A model generated the notes under the pieces. It ran no database searches, had not been told where the DNA came from, and worked only from the letters and a program-made list of their open reading frames with translations. The position numbers and the translations under genes are program-made. From Argopecten irradians (Eukaryota; Mollusca; Bivalvia; Pectinida; Pectinidae): DNA of 64,000 bases. Shown here piece after piece: positions 1-15,160 of this stretch (positions are counted from its first letter, which is position 1; each line of letters begins with the position of its first letter). The stretch spans positions 13,022,008 to 13,086,007 of the forward strand of contig NC_091134.1 in the NCBI RefSeq assembly GCF_041381155.1. Reading direction: 5' to 3'.

Positions 1-3000
1 TTTGATATCTTTACTAAATATTCAGCCGATTGGTAATTCATGCAATGTTGAAGATGGAACAAGGGAGATTCACTTTCGTTTTCCCCCTTCTTACTGAATA
101 CGCATGACATGATAATTTGACTTTTATTTATTTTGGAGTACGGGCATTGTGCATTTCTGATGTTAATCTTGTATTTGTTGCCTAGTATCAAATGTACTTA
201 ATGCTTGTTAATCGTTATCATTTTTTCTGCTATTATTCGTAATTATTGTATTGATTTCCGTCTACCAGTGATGCTTTCTAGTCGTCAGGTTTATTAGTTG
301 TTTACTTTCTTTATTTTTTTTATTTTCTCGTCAGAGATCTATCTGTTCATTGTATTGCACCATGTACTTAATCCACGCCAACATGTCCATTTGTTCTGCA
401 CGGTTTTGTTTCTTGAAATGTTACATCACATATCCTAGGTATCGCATTGACGAATCGCACATGAATAAACATCATATCGAATAATCATTGTGTATTTTTT
501 AACATAGATACTAATATTGGTTTACAAAACAATGTAAAAAGATAGGGTGAGTGGCATTGCAACTCAATTTCGTCCAAAAACCACGTAATCTTAAATCATG
601 TGTGACGAACTATAATCTTGAATAGCTTTTCAATACCATTTCTACAGTCGTTGTCTATTCATCTGAAGCTGGAACGTGATGAAATTTAAAGAGTTTTCAA
701 GATATAGATGAGATTCGTTGCTATGGAAACACTAAACATGTATTGTAACAGCTTGTTATGCTGCCATGTAGATTTAAATAGCCTCCTAAATTTCTTGGTG
801 CCGTTTCTAGTAGCTTTTCTGTGGAATCAAAATCAACGCAGATTTTCTGGTAATGATTTTGAAATTAGGTTACTATAGACCGATATGGGGACGTTTCAGA
901 CGGATAAAACATGTGTTTCTGTCAAGATTACATGCTAACTGCAACCAAATAAGATTATAGCTGATATCAATCGAACGCGCCTTGCTGCACGAGATATTGA
1001 GGATCGCAGTTTAGACAGTCATTCACTATCCAATTTACTTTGTATTAAAGATTCAACAACGGTGTAAATTGAGACAAATATTGGATTTATACAAGTCAGA
1101 GAGGTAAACACCCGTGTTACTACAACTAGCCATTTTTTATGGTCTTTTGCTGCCCCTTATCGCTCTGGACGGTTAATTGTCCTGCTTGGCGCGCGATTAT
1201 TGAGCGTGATGCCGGTTGTGGCACCGTCAGACCATTGTTTTTCTCGTTCTGTGAAGTAAAGAGAAATCGACCCGTGACTTTGTCTTGGTTCCTTTATACC
1301 GAAAATCCATAATTTCTTGTCAATATTTAAGTGGTACCTGCTTAATCCTAGTATACCAAATGTATTGTAAATAGGTAGACATGAACATGGCTACTTTGGA
1401 ACACGTCTTAGAGACTTTTACATTATCCCTTTAAACAATGGATACAAACGACGTTTTTTTTTGCGAATCACAAACTCATAAATATAGTTTTAAGAAAAAT
1501 GAAATCTGAAACAGGGATTATTTAATTGTCAGTGGTACTTTATACTCGATAGAAGCTTCTGGTCATCACATCATTTAGAAAACTTTATATAGTTAATTAT
1601 CAACGAATTGTAATGTTATGTCAAAACATGTGATATCTGTTTAACGCTTATATTGCGGATGCTTGACTGAATTTCATAACAACTCGAATTGTTTCCCGTC
1701 AAATTAAATCTGTTGGTGATTTGTGCTACAAAATACATGAACCATCGACCTAATGTTTAACCTATCAAAATATCATTTAGAAATAAGAACAAATCTCTAA
1801 AGAACCCCTAAACATTCCGAATAAAGACGGCTATTAAAACCATTGTGATTTCGAAATCGTTATGTCATTTAAAAGAATAAATTATGGTAAGGAAGCCATT
1901 GTCTGGGCACAAAAACAAACCGTCGCCAGACTTTATCCAGACAGAGGTAGAAATAGCCATACACTATTCCAAGGGGTGTAAATCACGGAGCTAAACTTCA
2001 ACGGCTTATCGATCGGTCCCTTGGCGATGTTCTACCATAGGGACTGTTAATCCAACCCCCGGCAATTCAACTGATGATAATAGTACCGCAGGATAAGGAA
2101 AAAAACGTAACGAAAAACGGTTGTGTTCAGCGCACGTGCGAAATCAATTAAAGGACTTTTACATTTCTGACATCGTCATGGTAATGATGTGATGGTTTGA
2201 AATAGATTCTATCATTGATTTGTTACTTTGTATGGGTTTCCGTTTCGTTTTAGTGTTGAAACAATGTAGAGACAGCACAACCTGCTCTAAGGCAAAACCA
2301 TTTTTGACTGTCAACGTCAATTGAGTGGGAATCACTACAATACTGATAATGTTACAAGATAAGCGAACGTACAGGATGTAAATGGTTTGTTAGCGGCAGA
2401 AAAGACTAGCAAGGAAAATAGCTCTTATCGTTTGCGATACACTTTTAAACCGGAAGTGACAACTCAATATCACATCAGACTTGTTTGCAATCGACACAGT
2501 AAAAAAAATTGTGAAAGCATGCACAACAGAAGCAGCTTAAACGAACAAATGTAGTAAATAAAATTATAGATTTAACCGTCGTTTTTCGAGAGTACTTATT
2601 TAGTTGATAAATGGTAAATCAATTTTTTTCTGTTACATCGAATACTCATACACCTTCTTCCCCTTGTAAGAAACAAACATCGAACACTTAAATAATGCAA
2701 ATCTGTCTGAACGCTAATTCAATTACTCGGCCGTCATAGAAGACATGTGTGTGGCGCGATATGTTGTCCTCAACCTACTTATCGTCACGTGATTTGCTTA
2801 GGTAATTGGTGACTTGTCACTATCCGTGTTCACTTTGTTAGTCTCGCAATATTATGTATACGACTTGTATCGTTACAATGTGTCTATTCGGAACACTTTG
2901 ACCGACAATTGTTATTCACGCCACCACAGGCAATCGCGAAAGGTGTTTCGAAGGGAAAAACAACGTCAAGTCTGATCTGCACATGTAGTAGCAGACATGT

Positions 3001-6000
3001 TGTTTTTTATCTGCACGGGCGTGTAAACAGTAGTAGTAACATTAAAAGAAACAACTAATTACTGTCGTTGTGCACTGCTTATTTCCTCATGTTTATTGTA
3101 AATATGGACTTTCATAGTTTTGTACAATGGATTCATTGATATATCTTCTGTCTTTCACTATTTAGAAAATCCATGATAAAGCCCTCCTGAACAGAAACGT
3201 ATAAATTAAAGATATTTACTAGATGGCGAATTACCCTTGAACATTTGTAGGTGGCATACATTTTCTACATGGAATGCACATGTTTTCGTGTCAAAATATC
3301 CAAATATGTTAATAGGAACACAACAGAATTTGTGCTAGCCATGGCTTGTGAATATTGCAATTATATCCATGACAAGCTGTCTATAAAAACCTTTCTTTGA
3401 TGACAACACAATTTGAAATTCCTACCTTCTTTCGTGTCCAACACACCAATTTCCATTATAACCACAGTTAGGCTTCCATACTTTTATAAGTCGCGTGTAC
3501 GCCTGCGCACACGGCTGACGGACCATTTTCATTTCAACGTCCTGATACGGACAAACATTAGGCCTAAAAAAGAAAAGAAAGAAAAATGTATATGATATTC
3601 TCTACAACATAAATGCATATATTTTGTACAAACAAGGTTGCATAGAAAATGTGAATACGAGAAGACAAAGGATTGTGGATAGAGATTTATTCCTCTTTTC
3701 CCTTTAGCAGTCCTCTTTTAATATTTTAATATGGTTTGAATACAAACAAGTAAAGGCCACGCCGTTTCCGAATCCGAGTCCGTTATTAAAGCAAAGAGTG
3801 ATTTTCTACAGACAGACAACATTTACACTTCTTTTTTCAAAGTTATTCTGTAAAAACTACATCGATGCAAAGCGATCTACTGTTTTTAAACTCTTTTTAG
3901 ATACACTAGTGACGTCATAAGGTAACGAGAGAAAAGTACACCATTTCCTCTCAAAATTATAATTCTATTTTTAACGAAAAGGACAATTCCCGCGAAAACG
4001 TTTTCGTTGAAATCAAGATTTTCAATCTACAACCAAACACGAAAACGCCTATTACCGGCGTGTACTGTTTATTCTAAACCTTGGCAGATTCTACTGTAAT
4101 GCCTAGTTGTCTCCTCCGCGGGAATCGTGTGCACACGAATGTCACGTAATTACAGCTCTTCTGAATAGATTCACAACACACAAAAAATAAGCGTTTAATT
4201 TGTATGGAAGGAGTACGCAGTCCGCGGCATAGAAACACACAAATATAATGACGCTGAGGCGAAAGCAAGCATGCAAATTTAGGGATACATGGAGCTTGTT
4301 ACTGTATAAATGGAAATAGTTAAGCATATGGAAGCTAATATTGTGGCGAAGATGATAATGAATAATTCATTTAAAATATTCAATAGAATAATAAAGAGGT
4401 ATTTCAAAATGTTAAGACCAAAAAAGATTAAAAGCAAAGACCCTTATCAGTCTTCAAAAGAATTTACTAGATTTGTTTTAGTAATATGAATAGTCCTCCT
4501 CAAACTGAAGGGCTATATAATCATTCAAAAATGCTAAGCAAAAGGATGTCACTTCGAGATCAAACAAAATACTGCATACTACGGAAACTACACAGTGAGC
4601 ACGCCTCGCATGCAAGATACATGCACTCGTTCATTCAAATGTTAAAATATAAATATACCGCAGCCTCCCAAAAAATCATATGAAGATATACCCTGCAAAC
4701 ATTTAAGGAGTTTCTTGAAATAACAAAAACATATGATTGCTATGTGTGTTATCAAAGGGAAGAAAACTAGTGGGTCAGGAGATGAAGACATTCTTGATTT
4801 GGTTGATAAGGATTAACGTTCTATTCATCGCTTTAAAGGACGCCCTCCCCAGTATACGATACATTCATTGTGCGCTTATATACATGTAGTTGATATTCTG
4901 AGAACATAGTGTATATCCCTGTTGTGTCATCAATATTATAGCGGAACTCTTGCCATTTTTATACAGCACTTAAATGATGAAAATTGCTTATATAAGTTTT
5001 ATTTTATGTAAACCAAAGAACCGCAGTGTCCTTATAAGTGAACATCTAAAATCAGTCTCGCTTCTATATCCCTAGCCTATTGTTATCCTCGCGTGTTAGC
5101 AGCTCATTCGTTGCCATCGTAAGGGTTTATTCTTTCACAGACCAAGATATATTTTATACGGTACCCTATCAATCTCTTTAGCACCAAACCCCTTTTTTCC
5201 CGTTTTGATATTGGTTAAGTTCCAAACTTAATGGTTTTTCTCAGTGTAAATCTGACAGTGCCTAGAGCACACAAGCTGGTTAGAGATGATAAATCCATTG
5301 TCACTGTTTAGTAGCTCGTGCCAGTTTACCCCAGCGCGCGGGCTGACTATGTGTGACTTATTCCGGTAAAATTTAAACTAAATTATTCCCGAGGACTCTT
5401 CAAGAAGCGTCAACCGAGAGAGTGGTAGTTGAGAACCATTTCAACGTGTCCAGCACCCGTCTTTACGACAGAATTTGTATGAGTAATTGAAAAAGGAAAA
5501 GACTCTTAGCATGCTTGTTCTTCTATCAGAGAAATTTAGGGCTATTTTATGTCTTCAAAATTGTTTCTATGTGACATTAGGGTTTCGGATTGTCTAGTCT
5601 CGCAGTAGTGCTCCATCGTGTTTTCAGCGGCAATAGGCGAATATTAGACATTCACTGTGCCATTGCTCAAACAAGGGCTGAACTGTTAGACACGAGTTCC
5701 CGAGGGTCTAGAGGGGTAACCTAGCTTAGTTCTGAGGGTCAAGAGAAAACTAAATACCTGTATTGATTCCAAGGATAGATTGGGGTAAGCTCAAGAGTGG
5801 TTGGAAGCTAGGCTGTAGAATTGGGAATAAAGAGGAGCTATATTGAGAAAGATCTTGAAACATTTACTTGACAAATTTTGATGGCAAATGCAGGGAAAGG
5901 TTCATGGTACATGACTAGTATATTTTGGAGAACAAAGAGAGGTGATACGAGAAGAAACCGTGATTTTTGAAACCTTTGTGAAATCGGAAATCTGATAAAA

Positions 6001-7532
6001 ACAGACAAAGAAGAAAAACAGAAAAACCAAATGAAATACTAAACAAACAGATAAGATAATAGTGATACCATAAAGGTCAACAGAATCAGATAGAAACGTT
6101 TCCAGAAGTCAGAAGGAGCTAACTTCCAACAGAAAAGTCCCTACCAAAACGTTAGCTAATCAGTGTTTTGAGGTACTAAAGCTAAATTTACCAGGTACAC
6201 ATATTCTGTGATACTAAAGAGATACAACCGACACATCCTCGTCAGTGAAATCAAATGATATCAGACACAAGGCCATATGCTATCCAGATCTAATTGCCTA
6301 AAAGCGCCACAACATGGAAATCTGTTGTCAAGGTATGTCAATGCACTCGTATAGCAAACACATAATTTATAATTAAAATCAATTTTACTCGTAAAAAACA
6401 AACGCATTTGGTTTTGTTGTAACAGTTTCACACCAGCCCGCAATATCTGGAGCCTCGCGCAGACTAAACTCTCCATCTTCTCGTAACGACTGTTCATTAT
6501 ACAGATTGTATTCTTATTCCTTGATTTGCTTGAAATTGAAATTCAAAAGAAAATGTCATCAAAATAATTGTGTTGTTGATATCTTAAAAGCCAATAACAT
6601 ACAATAACTTTAGTAGATGCACTTAATTAAAAAAATACCAGTTCATCCCCGAATTAAACATTCCTTTCAATTTGAGTCTTGCCGAAGCTTAACCTATACC
6701 AGCTTACCAGCGACGACATAGATCCAGCCTATTTCCATATGTGGCGCCTAATTGTTTCATTACCTTTTATAAATCACGCCTTTAGAAGTTACCAAATGAA
6801 TTGAATTAAAAGTCACAAGCCAAAGGAGAAAAGGATTTATTTTTATTCTTAATTTCGAGTCCACGGCAAAATAGTATAAGTAATGTTTTGTACTTAAACA
6901 TTATTAGCCAAAAGGAATTTTTTTTTTAGCTGCTTATTATTCTTTTATTCCATAAACATCCCGAGAAGCTTTGTTGCCTATAGATATTCAGTCGCAAACA
7001 AGACATACTACCAATAATGAAATTTTTATTCCTTTTCAGTATTGTTTGGAGCAAAACCATTGCGTCGACTTTAAATTTGAGTTCTTGGTGTCTGCGGTAA
7101 CTGAATAAAATGCGTATAGGTGGACAAGGAAGGAAAAGAGTATGGAAATCGAACCCTTGCTATACATTTGTATGTGACATCAATGTGTCGGTTTGCGAAT
7201 TCGTCAGTTTTTTGTTTTTTTGTTGGAGTTTTTTTGTTGATAGATAGTGTATATGTATGTATCTTGAATACGATTTAAAGTTTGCGATTACGACCTCGAC
7301 ACCTGATGGTCATTTTTTCATATTCTCTTTAACCGCTTTGCACCACTCAATGTTCTTCTTTTTCTTTTTGTGTTGGTCAGTTTTTATCTTTCGTAGGTGT
7401 TATATTTGTCTGTATTCAGAAGCAAAATGAGCATTATTGAGAATTGGTGTTACCATAACATTTCCACCATACAAAGTACAATAAGCCGTGAAGCCTTTTT
7501 TTCTTTGTTTTTGGTTTTTTTTTCTTAATTAG
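1..7532. other. No gene recognised
   Basis: AT-rich sequence with only short incidental open frames. Slightly GC-richer patches at about 1910-2090 and 5310-5460 show no convincing exon structure. A very short family 2 remnant lies near 4653. Confidence 0.6.
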
Positions 7533-10113
7533 ACAAAAATTCTATCGTGAACATGATTTATGTATCAGTTCGCCTAGCCTTGTCTTGTAAACTAGACATT
7601 TATGAAGACCGTATTGCCAGATCTATGGTTCCAATGAAGTATTTATGGCGGTATACTATGACGTGTTTTCGGCCATTAAGGATGACGCGTATGTCTGTCG
7701 TCTGCTGGTGCTTTACAACGGCGATCTTAGCGCCACCTTAGACAGCTTCCGGAATGAAACGGGTAAAAATGAGGTCCGGAACAGTTTTGTATATTATACA
7801 TATGTCTGTTTGTTTGTTTGTCAACGCCTCAACCGGTACGCTCGGTGGAGTGAAATTGATTTTATCATAAAAATGAGTCATACTTGATAAAAAGAAACAT
7901 TTGTCCCTTTTACAACTCCGGTATCTGTAAAAATATTTTTGGCGGTGAAAACGAATGTTTCGTCCGTTTTTGTCAGTGTTCATTTACATTGTGTTTTAAG
8001 AATTTATATTGTCAAATGCGCTTCTAAGACCCGATTATAATGGAAAAAAAAATAAACGTTAACTTAACAAACGTGAGAGAGAAAAAGACAATTATTTGCC
8101 AATTTATTTACAAAAAATATAGATCCATATGTATTTCCTGTGCATTTCGCTTACAGACAATCTTTTCAAAACATCTCAAAAACATATTTTAAAATGCATT
8201 CATGGAGAAAAAACTTCCCATATCCTAAAATGTATGCAATACTCTAGTACAATATGCCTGGGATTCTAACTACTAATTTAGGAAGACGGCGTTACAGTCT
8301 ATTAAGCTATATAACACAGCACGCCCACCCAGGCAGATATCATACACTGCTTGACAAAACATGACAAAACATACACGAGAGTCATATCGTGTCAACTTCA
8401 AATCTTCAAATTGACCGACATATATTTCAGCTCGAATGCACCCATATAATCATTACGTGGTCTGCAGACGATAAAAGGATGTGACATAAATCGAACGCAC
8501 CCGTCGAACGAGTTGACTCGACTTAGGCTTAAACCGAGTACATAGTAAAATGAAATATTTTTTCACTAGTTTTGTTTCATTTTTACGGACTAGAATGTGT
8601 TCAGATGAAAGTTATTTTAGACAAAAATTGTTTTCAGATGAAAATATTCAACTAAAACTTCACCAAAGATTCTAATAATAAGCGTCAATCCATGCAACAT
8701 GGGTTTTTAATAAATATAATTGAAAGGTTTTATTTTGCATGATTATGTTCGAATACATGAATATTTAAAGTCGACAGTTCTTAATGAATGTGTATGTCTT
8801 CCTGACAGGAAGAAGACAAAAACACGCGTAACACTTAAGTCAGAGAAATGGTTTTCAGGATTTGGACCCCAATTACTTTGGTGATTTACTATACAACCAA
8901 ATAGTATGACTGCAAAATTGAAGGTATATAAGCGAGTACCCGGATGTTGTTAATCCCTTTCCACCCCGATGTCAAATAGTTGATGTCATATCAAAATGAT
9001 ATTGATATCAGTTGTTATTGTCAGAAACACGCGACAGCAGTTCTTTTTCATGAAACAAAACCTGCTGTTTATTTCTTTAGGTTGCTCGTGTGAACGATGA
9101 ACCAGTGACCAAGTACATATTACAATTCTTGTGGTATGTTGAGGAGTGTAAGGTATTCATAAGAGTGTCATAAAATTGGATAAGTAAATTGTGTCTTTTC
9201 CGGTAGTTAAAAAAACTTTTATTTGTTTATTCTATACATAATACTTGTATTTAGGATTGTTGAAGGCATACTGCCGATGGTTTATCAGTCCTCTAGCGTT
9301 GTAATAAAAAATCGTAACCTTCTGATTACTCCTGCAGTGTAAACAAACATACACAACATAGCAAAGTCTCTTTGAAATGTAGAACCTATTGCTCAAAGTT
9401 ATTTACTACACCATATACTTCAAGCGTCTCGAACAAGTCTTAGCTCCCTGACTACAACATGTCGCCTCAAAGAAACGTACGTATGTATAATAGTATTATT
9501 ATGAACCGTTATCAAATAATTACCTAGTGTAGTAAAGTAGGTGATTTTTGTGGTAACCAATTGCAAGTTTTTTATGCATAACTATTTTATTTCAATAGCT
9601 ACAGCCATACAATTAATCCTTTTGAAATTGCTCCGCTGAAATTGTATTACCGAATTCTTACTGCATAAGAATTACCATACGCAAAAATAATGCCCATTAA
9701 AAAGAACTGACGTCTCAGTACCTAGCCGTTGCAATATAACATCAATGTGCATGGTTTGTAATAGAATTTGTATAATTGCAACGTTTAGGAATACAAATAT
9801 CCCCGACGGCGATTATCGGGTGCATCACGGTACTATTACCTGATGTTGAACTTATGAAACCCATTTTCAAAATGTTTTAACAAGTGTTACGATCTTTGTT
9901 GGGGTTAAAGGTCATGTTCCTGCCGTTTTGGTACGTGCGAAGAGATATCTTCCCCAATACAAAGGGTGCGAATTGTTTCTAAATTCCCGGGTGATAGAGC
10001 AGTTTATAAACAGCCGCGGCCCTGTGGTTATAATACCTGATACCCTTGACGATAGGGATCTGCTCGGGTGTATCTCGGTGATTTATGGGGGAAAGACTTT
10101 TTTTATCTTCTAA
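7533..10113 (+). CDS. Candidate two-exon coding locus, product not recognised
   Basis: Two GC-richer frames stand out from AT-rich surroundings. Exon A ends at 7762 with a GTAAAA donor. Its frame is open from 7606 and includes MAVYYDVFSAIKDD and NGDLSATLDSFRNETG. It could begin after AG at 7620, or after the strong T-rich acceptor ending at 7532, with ATG at 7645 as start. Exon B could begin at 9911 after TTAAAG. Its frame, with RAKRYLPQYKGCELFLNS and GPVVIIPDTLDDRDLLG, stops at 10113. The phases match: one leftover G plus GT gives Gly, for ~113 codons. I do not recognise the family; a faint likeness of YYDVF..KDDAYVCRLL to TIR box 1 is too weak to use. Upstream or downstream exons may be missing, or this may be a remnant. 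Confidence 0.27.
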
Positions 10114-13100
10114 ATAAGGATCTAGTATTTTGGATCAACATGTGTCTGTATATCTAGATATATCTGGAGGCTGTTATACTACGGGACAGGGGGTACGATT
10201 TTAAATATTATGCATAAAGGGAGTTTTCTTCTTGCGCATTTCAAGTTATCCTTGACGCCAGTGTAATTTTCATGAAGAAATCATGATCTACTCTAAAGGT
10301 TTCATGAGTTTGGATCAATGACGTTTCACAAAACTGTCAACCTTCAGGTATATGTACTAAAACCCAAAGATTTTTTCTGTTTGATGTCAACCTGTGTCTT
10401 TCATGTTGTTCATACTAAAAGGCTTTCGTTTGAGACTATTGTGTTTTTACATATATATCAGGTCATCACGTGCTTTGCGTGAGCCAATGACATCACAGAT
10501 CAGATAATGAGGATAAGCACATGCGGCACACGTATTTCTTCGTGATCCACACGTATAGGGGCCAAGGTTTAAAATTCCACAGGATTTGTTAATCATTTAA
10601 CTCCGGAATGTTGTCTTATCGTCATCAAAGGGATAATAAAGCCATTGATTTATTACATTATTTGTAAATAGAAACCATTGATTACCCAATGGAACCCTAA
10701 TCGTGTGACAAATGATTTATTACCAAATTCAAAAATAACTAAAACGTAAACTACCTCTATCTTTTCTGTCAACTTCAAACAAAAAAGACATATGGTATTG
10801 ATAACATAAAAGGAGTTGGTTTAACAAGTCGAATCCTTGGGCTTAAATAAAACGACAATATAATCATGAAAATAACATGATTTACATAATTATATTCGCC
10901 TTGTTATTCAATAAATTCTGACAAATTTCAGAAATACATTTTTGAGAACAATGCGTTTGCTTCATCGGAAGGTAGGCGTCGGTTGAGGATCTCAGATTGC
11001 ACAATCACAAAGATTTATGAGGAACCCATGGAGTTAAAGAATTTAAAAAACTAAAATAATTAAGAAATATTCTTTACGATAATTTTGCTTTAAGGCCGCT
11101 GAAATAAATGTGTTTCACATTGAAAGCGGAAAAAAGAGAGGAAAATAGTTTCGTCTCGTATAATCTTTGGATTTGAGAAACGGGCACAACAGAAGCAGTT
11201 GATTGGTCCATTACACCCGTACACCACTGTTAAAACTGGCCAATACAAATGCTGTCTTTCTTGGGACTTTTTTCGGTGGTTCAATAAGGGACTTTTTTCG
11301 GTGGTTCAATAAGGGTCTTATTTACAGGTTGACCAAGGACCCAAACCCTACCTAATAGTGTTGGAAATGTATGCTAGTGCCAGGTTGATGTCAAATATGT
11401 GTAGTTATACTATAATGTGTTTGTGACAGCGTGAGGCGGAGCCTATATAATATAGTGTTATCTTACTGAAGCATCTTGTAGAATAAAACCGGATATTGTA
11501 ATGAGATGAAAATGAAAAAAAAACCTTGGAACAAATACTGTATTTTTCTATGAAGGAACATTTTCAACAAATACATGTACCATGATTCGTCAGTTTGAAA
11601 AATAATAATTAAAACATTTAGATGAAGTAAATTATTCATTGCGGAGACGATGTTAATTTACAATACATCGCTGACCTCTTCAGTTGGCTAAAGTAACCAA
11701 TATTAATAAATCCAGATTTTTTAAATGACACTAGTTACATTGACGCAAGCCACACGCAATTATTAAACTTAATCATACTATTAGTTTGTGTAATTGCAAA
11801 ATATACCGCAAACATAGCCGCTGCTTGAAAGTAACTACACTGTATAATGAGAGGGATGGGCAGTATTTGATTTATGGAGAAAATGAGCGATTGGGTTTCT
11901 AAAAATTGCAGGAAAAAGAATATTGTTGGCGCTGCCAAGTATCAGTATATTACATATGGTTACAAAGTGCACCTGCGCCTGCACTAGCATAAGAATTACT
12001 ACATGTAACGACGTCATTGCAAAAAAGTAAGACGGTTAATTCAAAAATATGTGTTCTTATACGAATGCACCGAACGGAAGTGTTCGTGTTTACGGGATTC
12101 GCATCATGACATTCCGGGAACATATTATTGCTAATTGCTTCTTTAATTAAATTCTCATAATGTGCACAATAATCGTGGTTAAGATAATGTTAAAGTATAG
12201 CAGACGGTGAAAGAAGTTAATATGCAACTAAATGTATACGGTTTTACATAATGCGGAAAATATTTTGCAATATGGCTACATCTTTGATAATTTTAAAATA
12301 TCTAGCCCAAGTTCCATTTGGCCTCAGTGACGAAACACTAAATAATGTGTATTATGGAAAATGACATAATATCGGTCAAACCAACGCGTTTTAAATTTGT
12401 GTCGGTATAGAACGAACCTACAGCGCCATTGTATCTAAAATACGGCCAAAGAATCATCTAAAATATTTAACATGAAATTCAAAGAAGCCGATTAAATGAA
12501 AGTTATATATATATTTTTCCGAGATTTAAAAGACTCATCTTTAATTCAAAATGAGATTTACTTTATGACAAATATATTGCAAACATTCACAGATATGTAA
12601 AACACGATAGTTTATTGTAAAATACATCTGTAGTTCAAAAGTGCTCCATTTGTCAAAATTGTCGTGTTGGTCTAAAATGTAGGTTATTTAGTACTGAAAC
12701 GTTTACGTTTCGCGAATGTTCTCTTTTTACAATGCAATGTCACAATACTAACTCATATTTGAAATCCTAATCTCCACTAACCAACGCAATTTACTGAGCT
12801 ACAAGTTATGAATCATTGTTGATGTTCTCTTTGCCACAGAACCTCTTTCCTTGTATACCTGTTTTATTCTTGTTTTCCAATGATTATTATTATTATTATT
12901 AAGATTAAAGTAGATAAAACAAAAAACAAAAAAACAAAGAAAATCCACTGTATATATGCAGGGCAACTCTACGTTATCAACAATGTCAAAAACCTGCCGT
13001 CAGCAGTCGTTAAAATATCTAGCTGTTCAGCTGTTTCCTATAAGTAAGAAATATTGTTATGGCCGAAACTGACAAGAAAGTTGTTTCCTTTTCTTAGTTA

Positions 13101-14940
13101 AGTGTTTGGATTTACCAACGTTTTTGAGTGCACTAACTGCTATGTGATCTATTCAAGTATTCGTAAGCATGTTTTGTTTCTTTCTTTATTCTTGAGGAGC
13201 AGATGAATTAAATTTATAATAGAACTGCAGTGGCTTATATTTGGGGCAGCTTTCGTGGCAGGCGCATTCGAATAGAATATCGTCGTGGTGCGTGTGGTAG
13301 GCAAGAGCAAAGCTTGTAGGCGCGTTCGAATTGAAGCAGTGCTTCTTTAAAACGTTGCTATTACTGAAATAATGCGTGTGGTGGAAGGTATGCAGGTCGA
13401 GTTTGACAATTCCGAAGGAATCACGGAAAGTGGACGGGTATAATTATAACCGATGTCGCAAACACACGCACATGCATTTACGGTGTCTGCAGTCTAAAAC
13501 CCAATCAATCCATACAACGAGGATATGTATGCCTTTTAAGGCGGCATGTGCCATTGTATTTTTTTACCTTAATCTTGAAAGAGTTCCATTTTAGCGAAAT
13601 AACAAATCACTATCATTTACTGACATATAAATATTTTATCCCTGTGACCTAGGTGAGTATACTAGTTATTGATACGATAAGAACCTCCAATTTTGACCTT
13701 GATTTAAACATCTATAGAAAAATGCAGAAAATAAGAAGTGTGCATATAGTTTAATTATGAAAGTTTGACTTTTGAATGCAAAATAATTTCCTTTCCAACA
13801 ATCTCAAAGAGAAAACGAAAGGAGTAATTCAAGAATACGCTAGCCAAAGACTTCTGGTGGACATCTTTTCCGATATGTTTAAGTTTGTTACACGTATCTC
13901 TAATGCGTTTTTTTTTTCTAGCGAGCAGTTAATTTGCTCCGATCTATGACCAGACGAAGAAACAACAGCATCAGGTTTCACTAAAAATAAGAATGTCAAT
14001 ACACTTTCCTAGCGCTGTGCCACCCTGGACTACTGCTTCATGGTAAACCATTTACAATTTATTTCTTTTTGGACTGGCTTCTACATTGTTGTTTGTATTG
14101 TGCAATAGTAGGGCACAATCGACCAAAGAGGAACAAGATTATATATCTCATATCGGGTCGGCTGACCTATTAGACGGGTTTTTCAAAGGGTACTCTTGAT
14201 TTTTACTTGGTCAAGACCTCTCGAGCCTTCCATCCAGCACGAGTGATACATGTGTAAGTTGCCAAAACTTTGTTCGTCTTTATCTCATGTCAATATATAT
14301 ACAGCAGTATGGAAATACACTAGTGTAGCTTGTGTTATGGACTATATATGGGGAACATAATGATGATATTATGCAGCCTTAAATCTGTGTCAGCAGAATG
14401 TTTAGAAGACTCAAAGGTGAACGGAGTTAATGCCATGCAAGGATTGGCCGTCACAACAACGAACTATTTATATACTAAGAAACCTTAGTGTACGTTCAGA
14501 CTTTCATTATCATTCAAAAACTAAATCTTCAGAAATTTGAATCATTATAAGACCGGCGAAGATGTTTTATAAATAATTTATGACGGAACATTCCTCTTTA
14601 ATAGGATACACCGAAGGACGTCTCCTTGCCTCAATGCGGCCCAGCTGTGAAATGTGTCACATGTAATTGATGGCCCGGATCGATAAATATTAAGGATGCT
14701 TGTTCGCTGTAATTTAAATTACATACTAAATGTATCTGACAAAACACAGTCTGGATTTATAGCTTAAATTCGTAATGCAGTAATTGCATTGTATTATTAT
14801 ATAGAATTTATTGTACAATATCCGGACATTAATGGAATGTAAACATTGATATTAAAACGTAATGGTAGAGTACCCGTTCCAATTGGAATAAGATATGGTA
14901 CCATATATATTATAGTTCGGATAGATAATTGTTCGTCATA
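10114..14940. other. No gene recognised
   Basis: Holds the 25-bp tandem duplication at 11263, a short family 2 fragment at 11448 and an ATT microsatellite near 12888. The small open frames on both strands lack splice signals or domain motifs. Confidence 0.6.
11263..11312. repeat. Perfect 25-bp tandem duplication
   Basis: The unit GGGACTTTTTTCGGTGGTTC-AATAA occurs twice in a row without mismatch, which implies a recent slippage event or an assembly artefact. Confidence 0.9.
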
Positions 14941-15160
14941 ATACCGTATAACCGGTTATTTTCGTAGGTCAAATGTTCCGCGATTTGGACTGAAAAAAAA
15001 AAAGTAAAGTTTTAGCGAATCTAAAAATTCGCGATCGGGCTTATAAGGGTACTTATCATTTATTCCTCAATTTTACGCGAATTAAATTTTCACGAACATA
15101 GCAATATCCCGCGACACCGCGAATATACCAAACCCGCCAAAATAAGCGGTTATACGGTAT
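14941..15160. mobile_element. MITE-like element, ~220 bp, TA insertion
   Basis: Terminal inverted repeats: left ATACCGTATAACCGGTTATT at 14941, right the complement of ATACCGTATAACCGCTTATT ending at 15160. If the ends are CCGTATAACCG, both flanks are TA, as expected for Tc1/mariner-type mobilisation. The interior holds GCGAAT and TTCGCG motifs and no coding frame. Confidence 0.75.
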
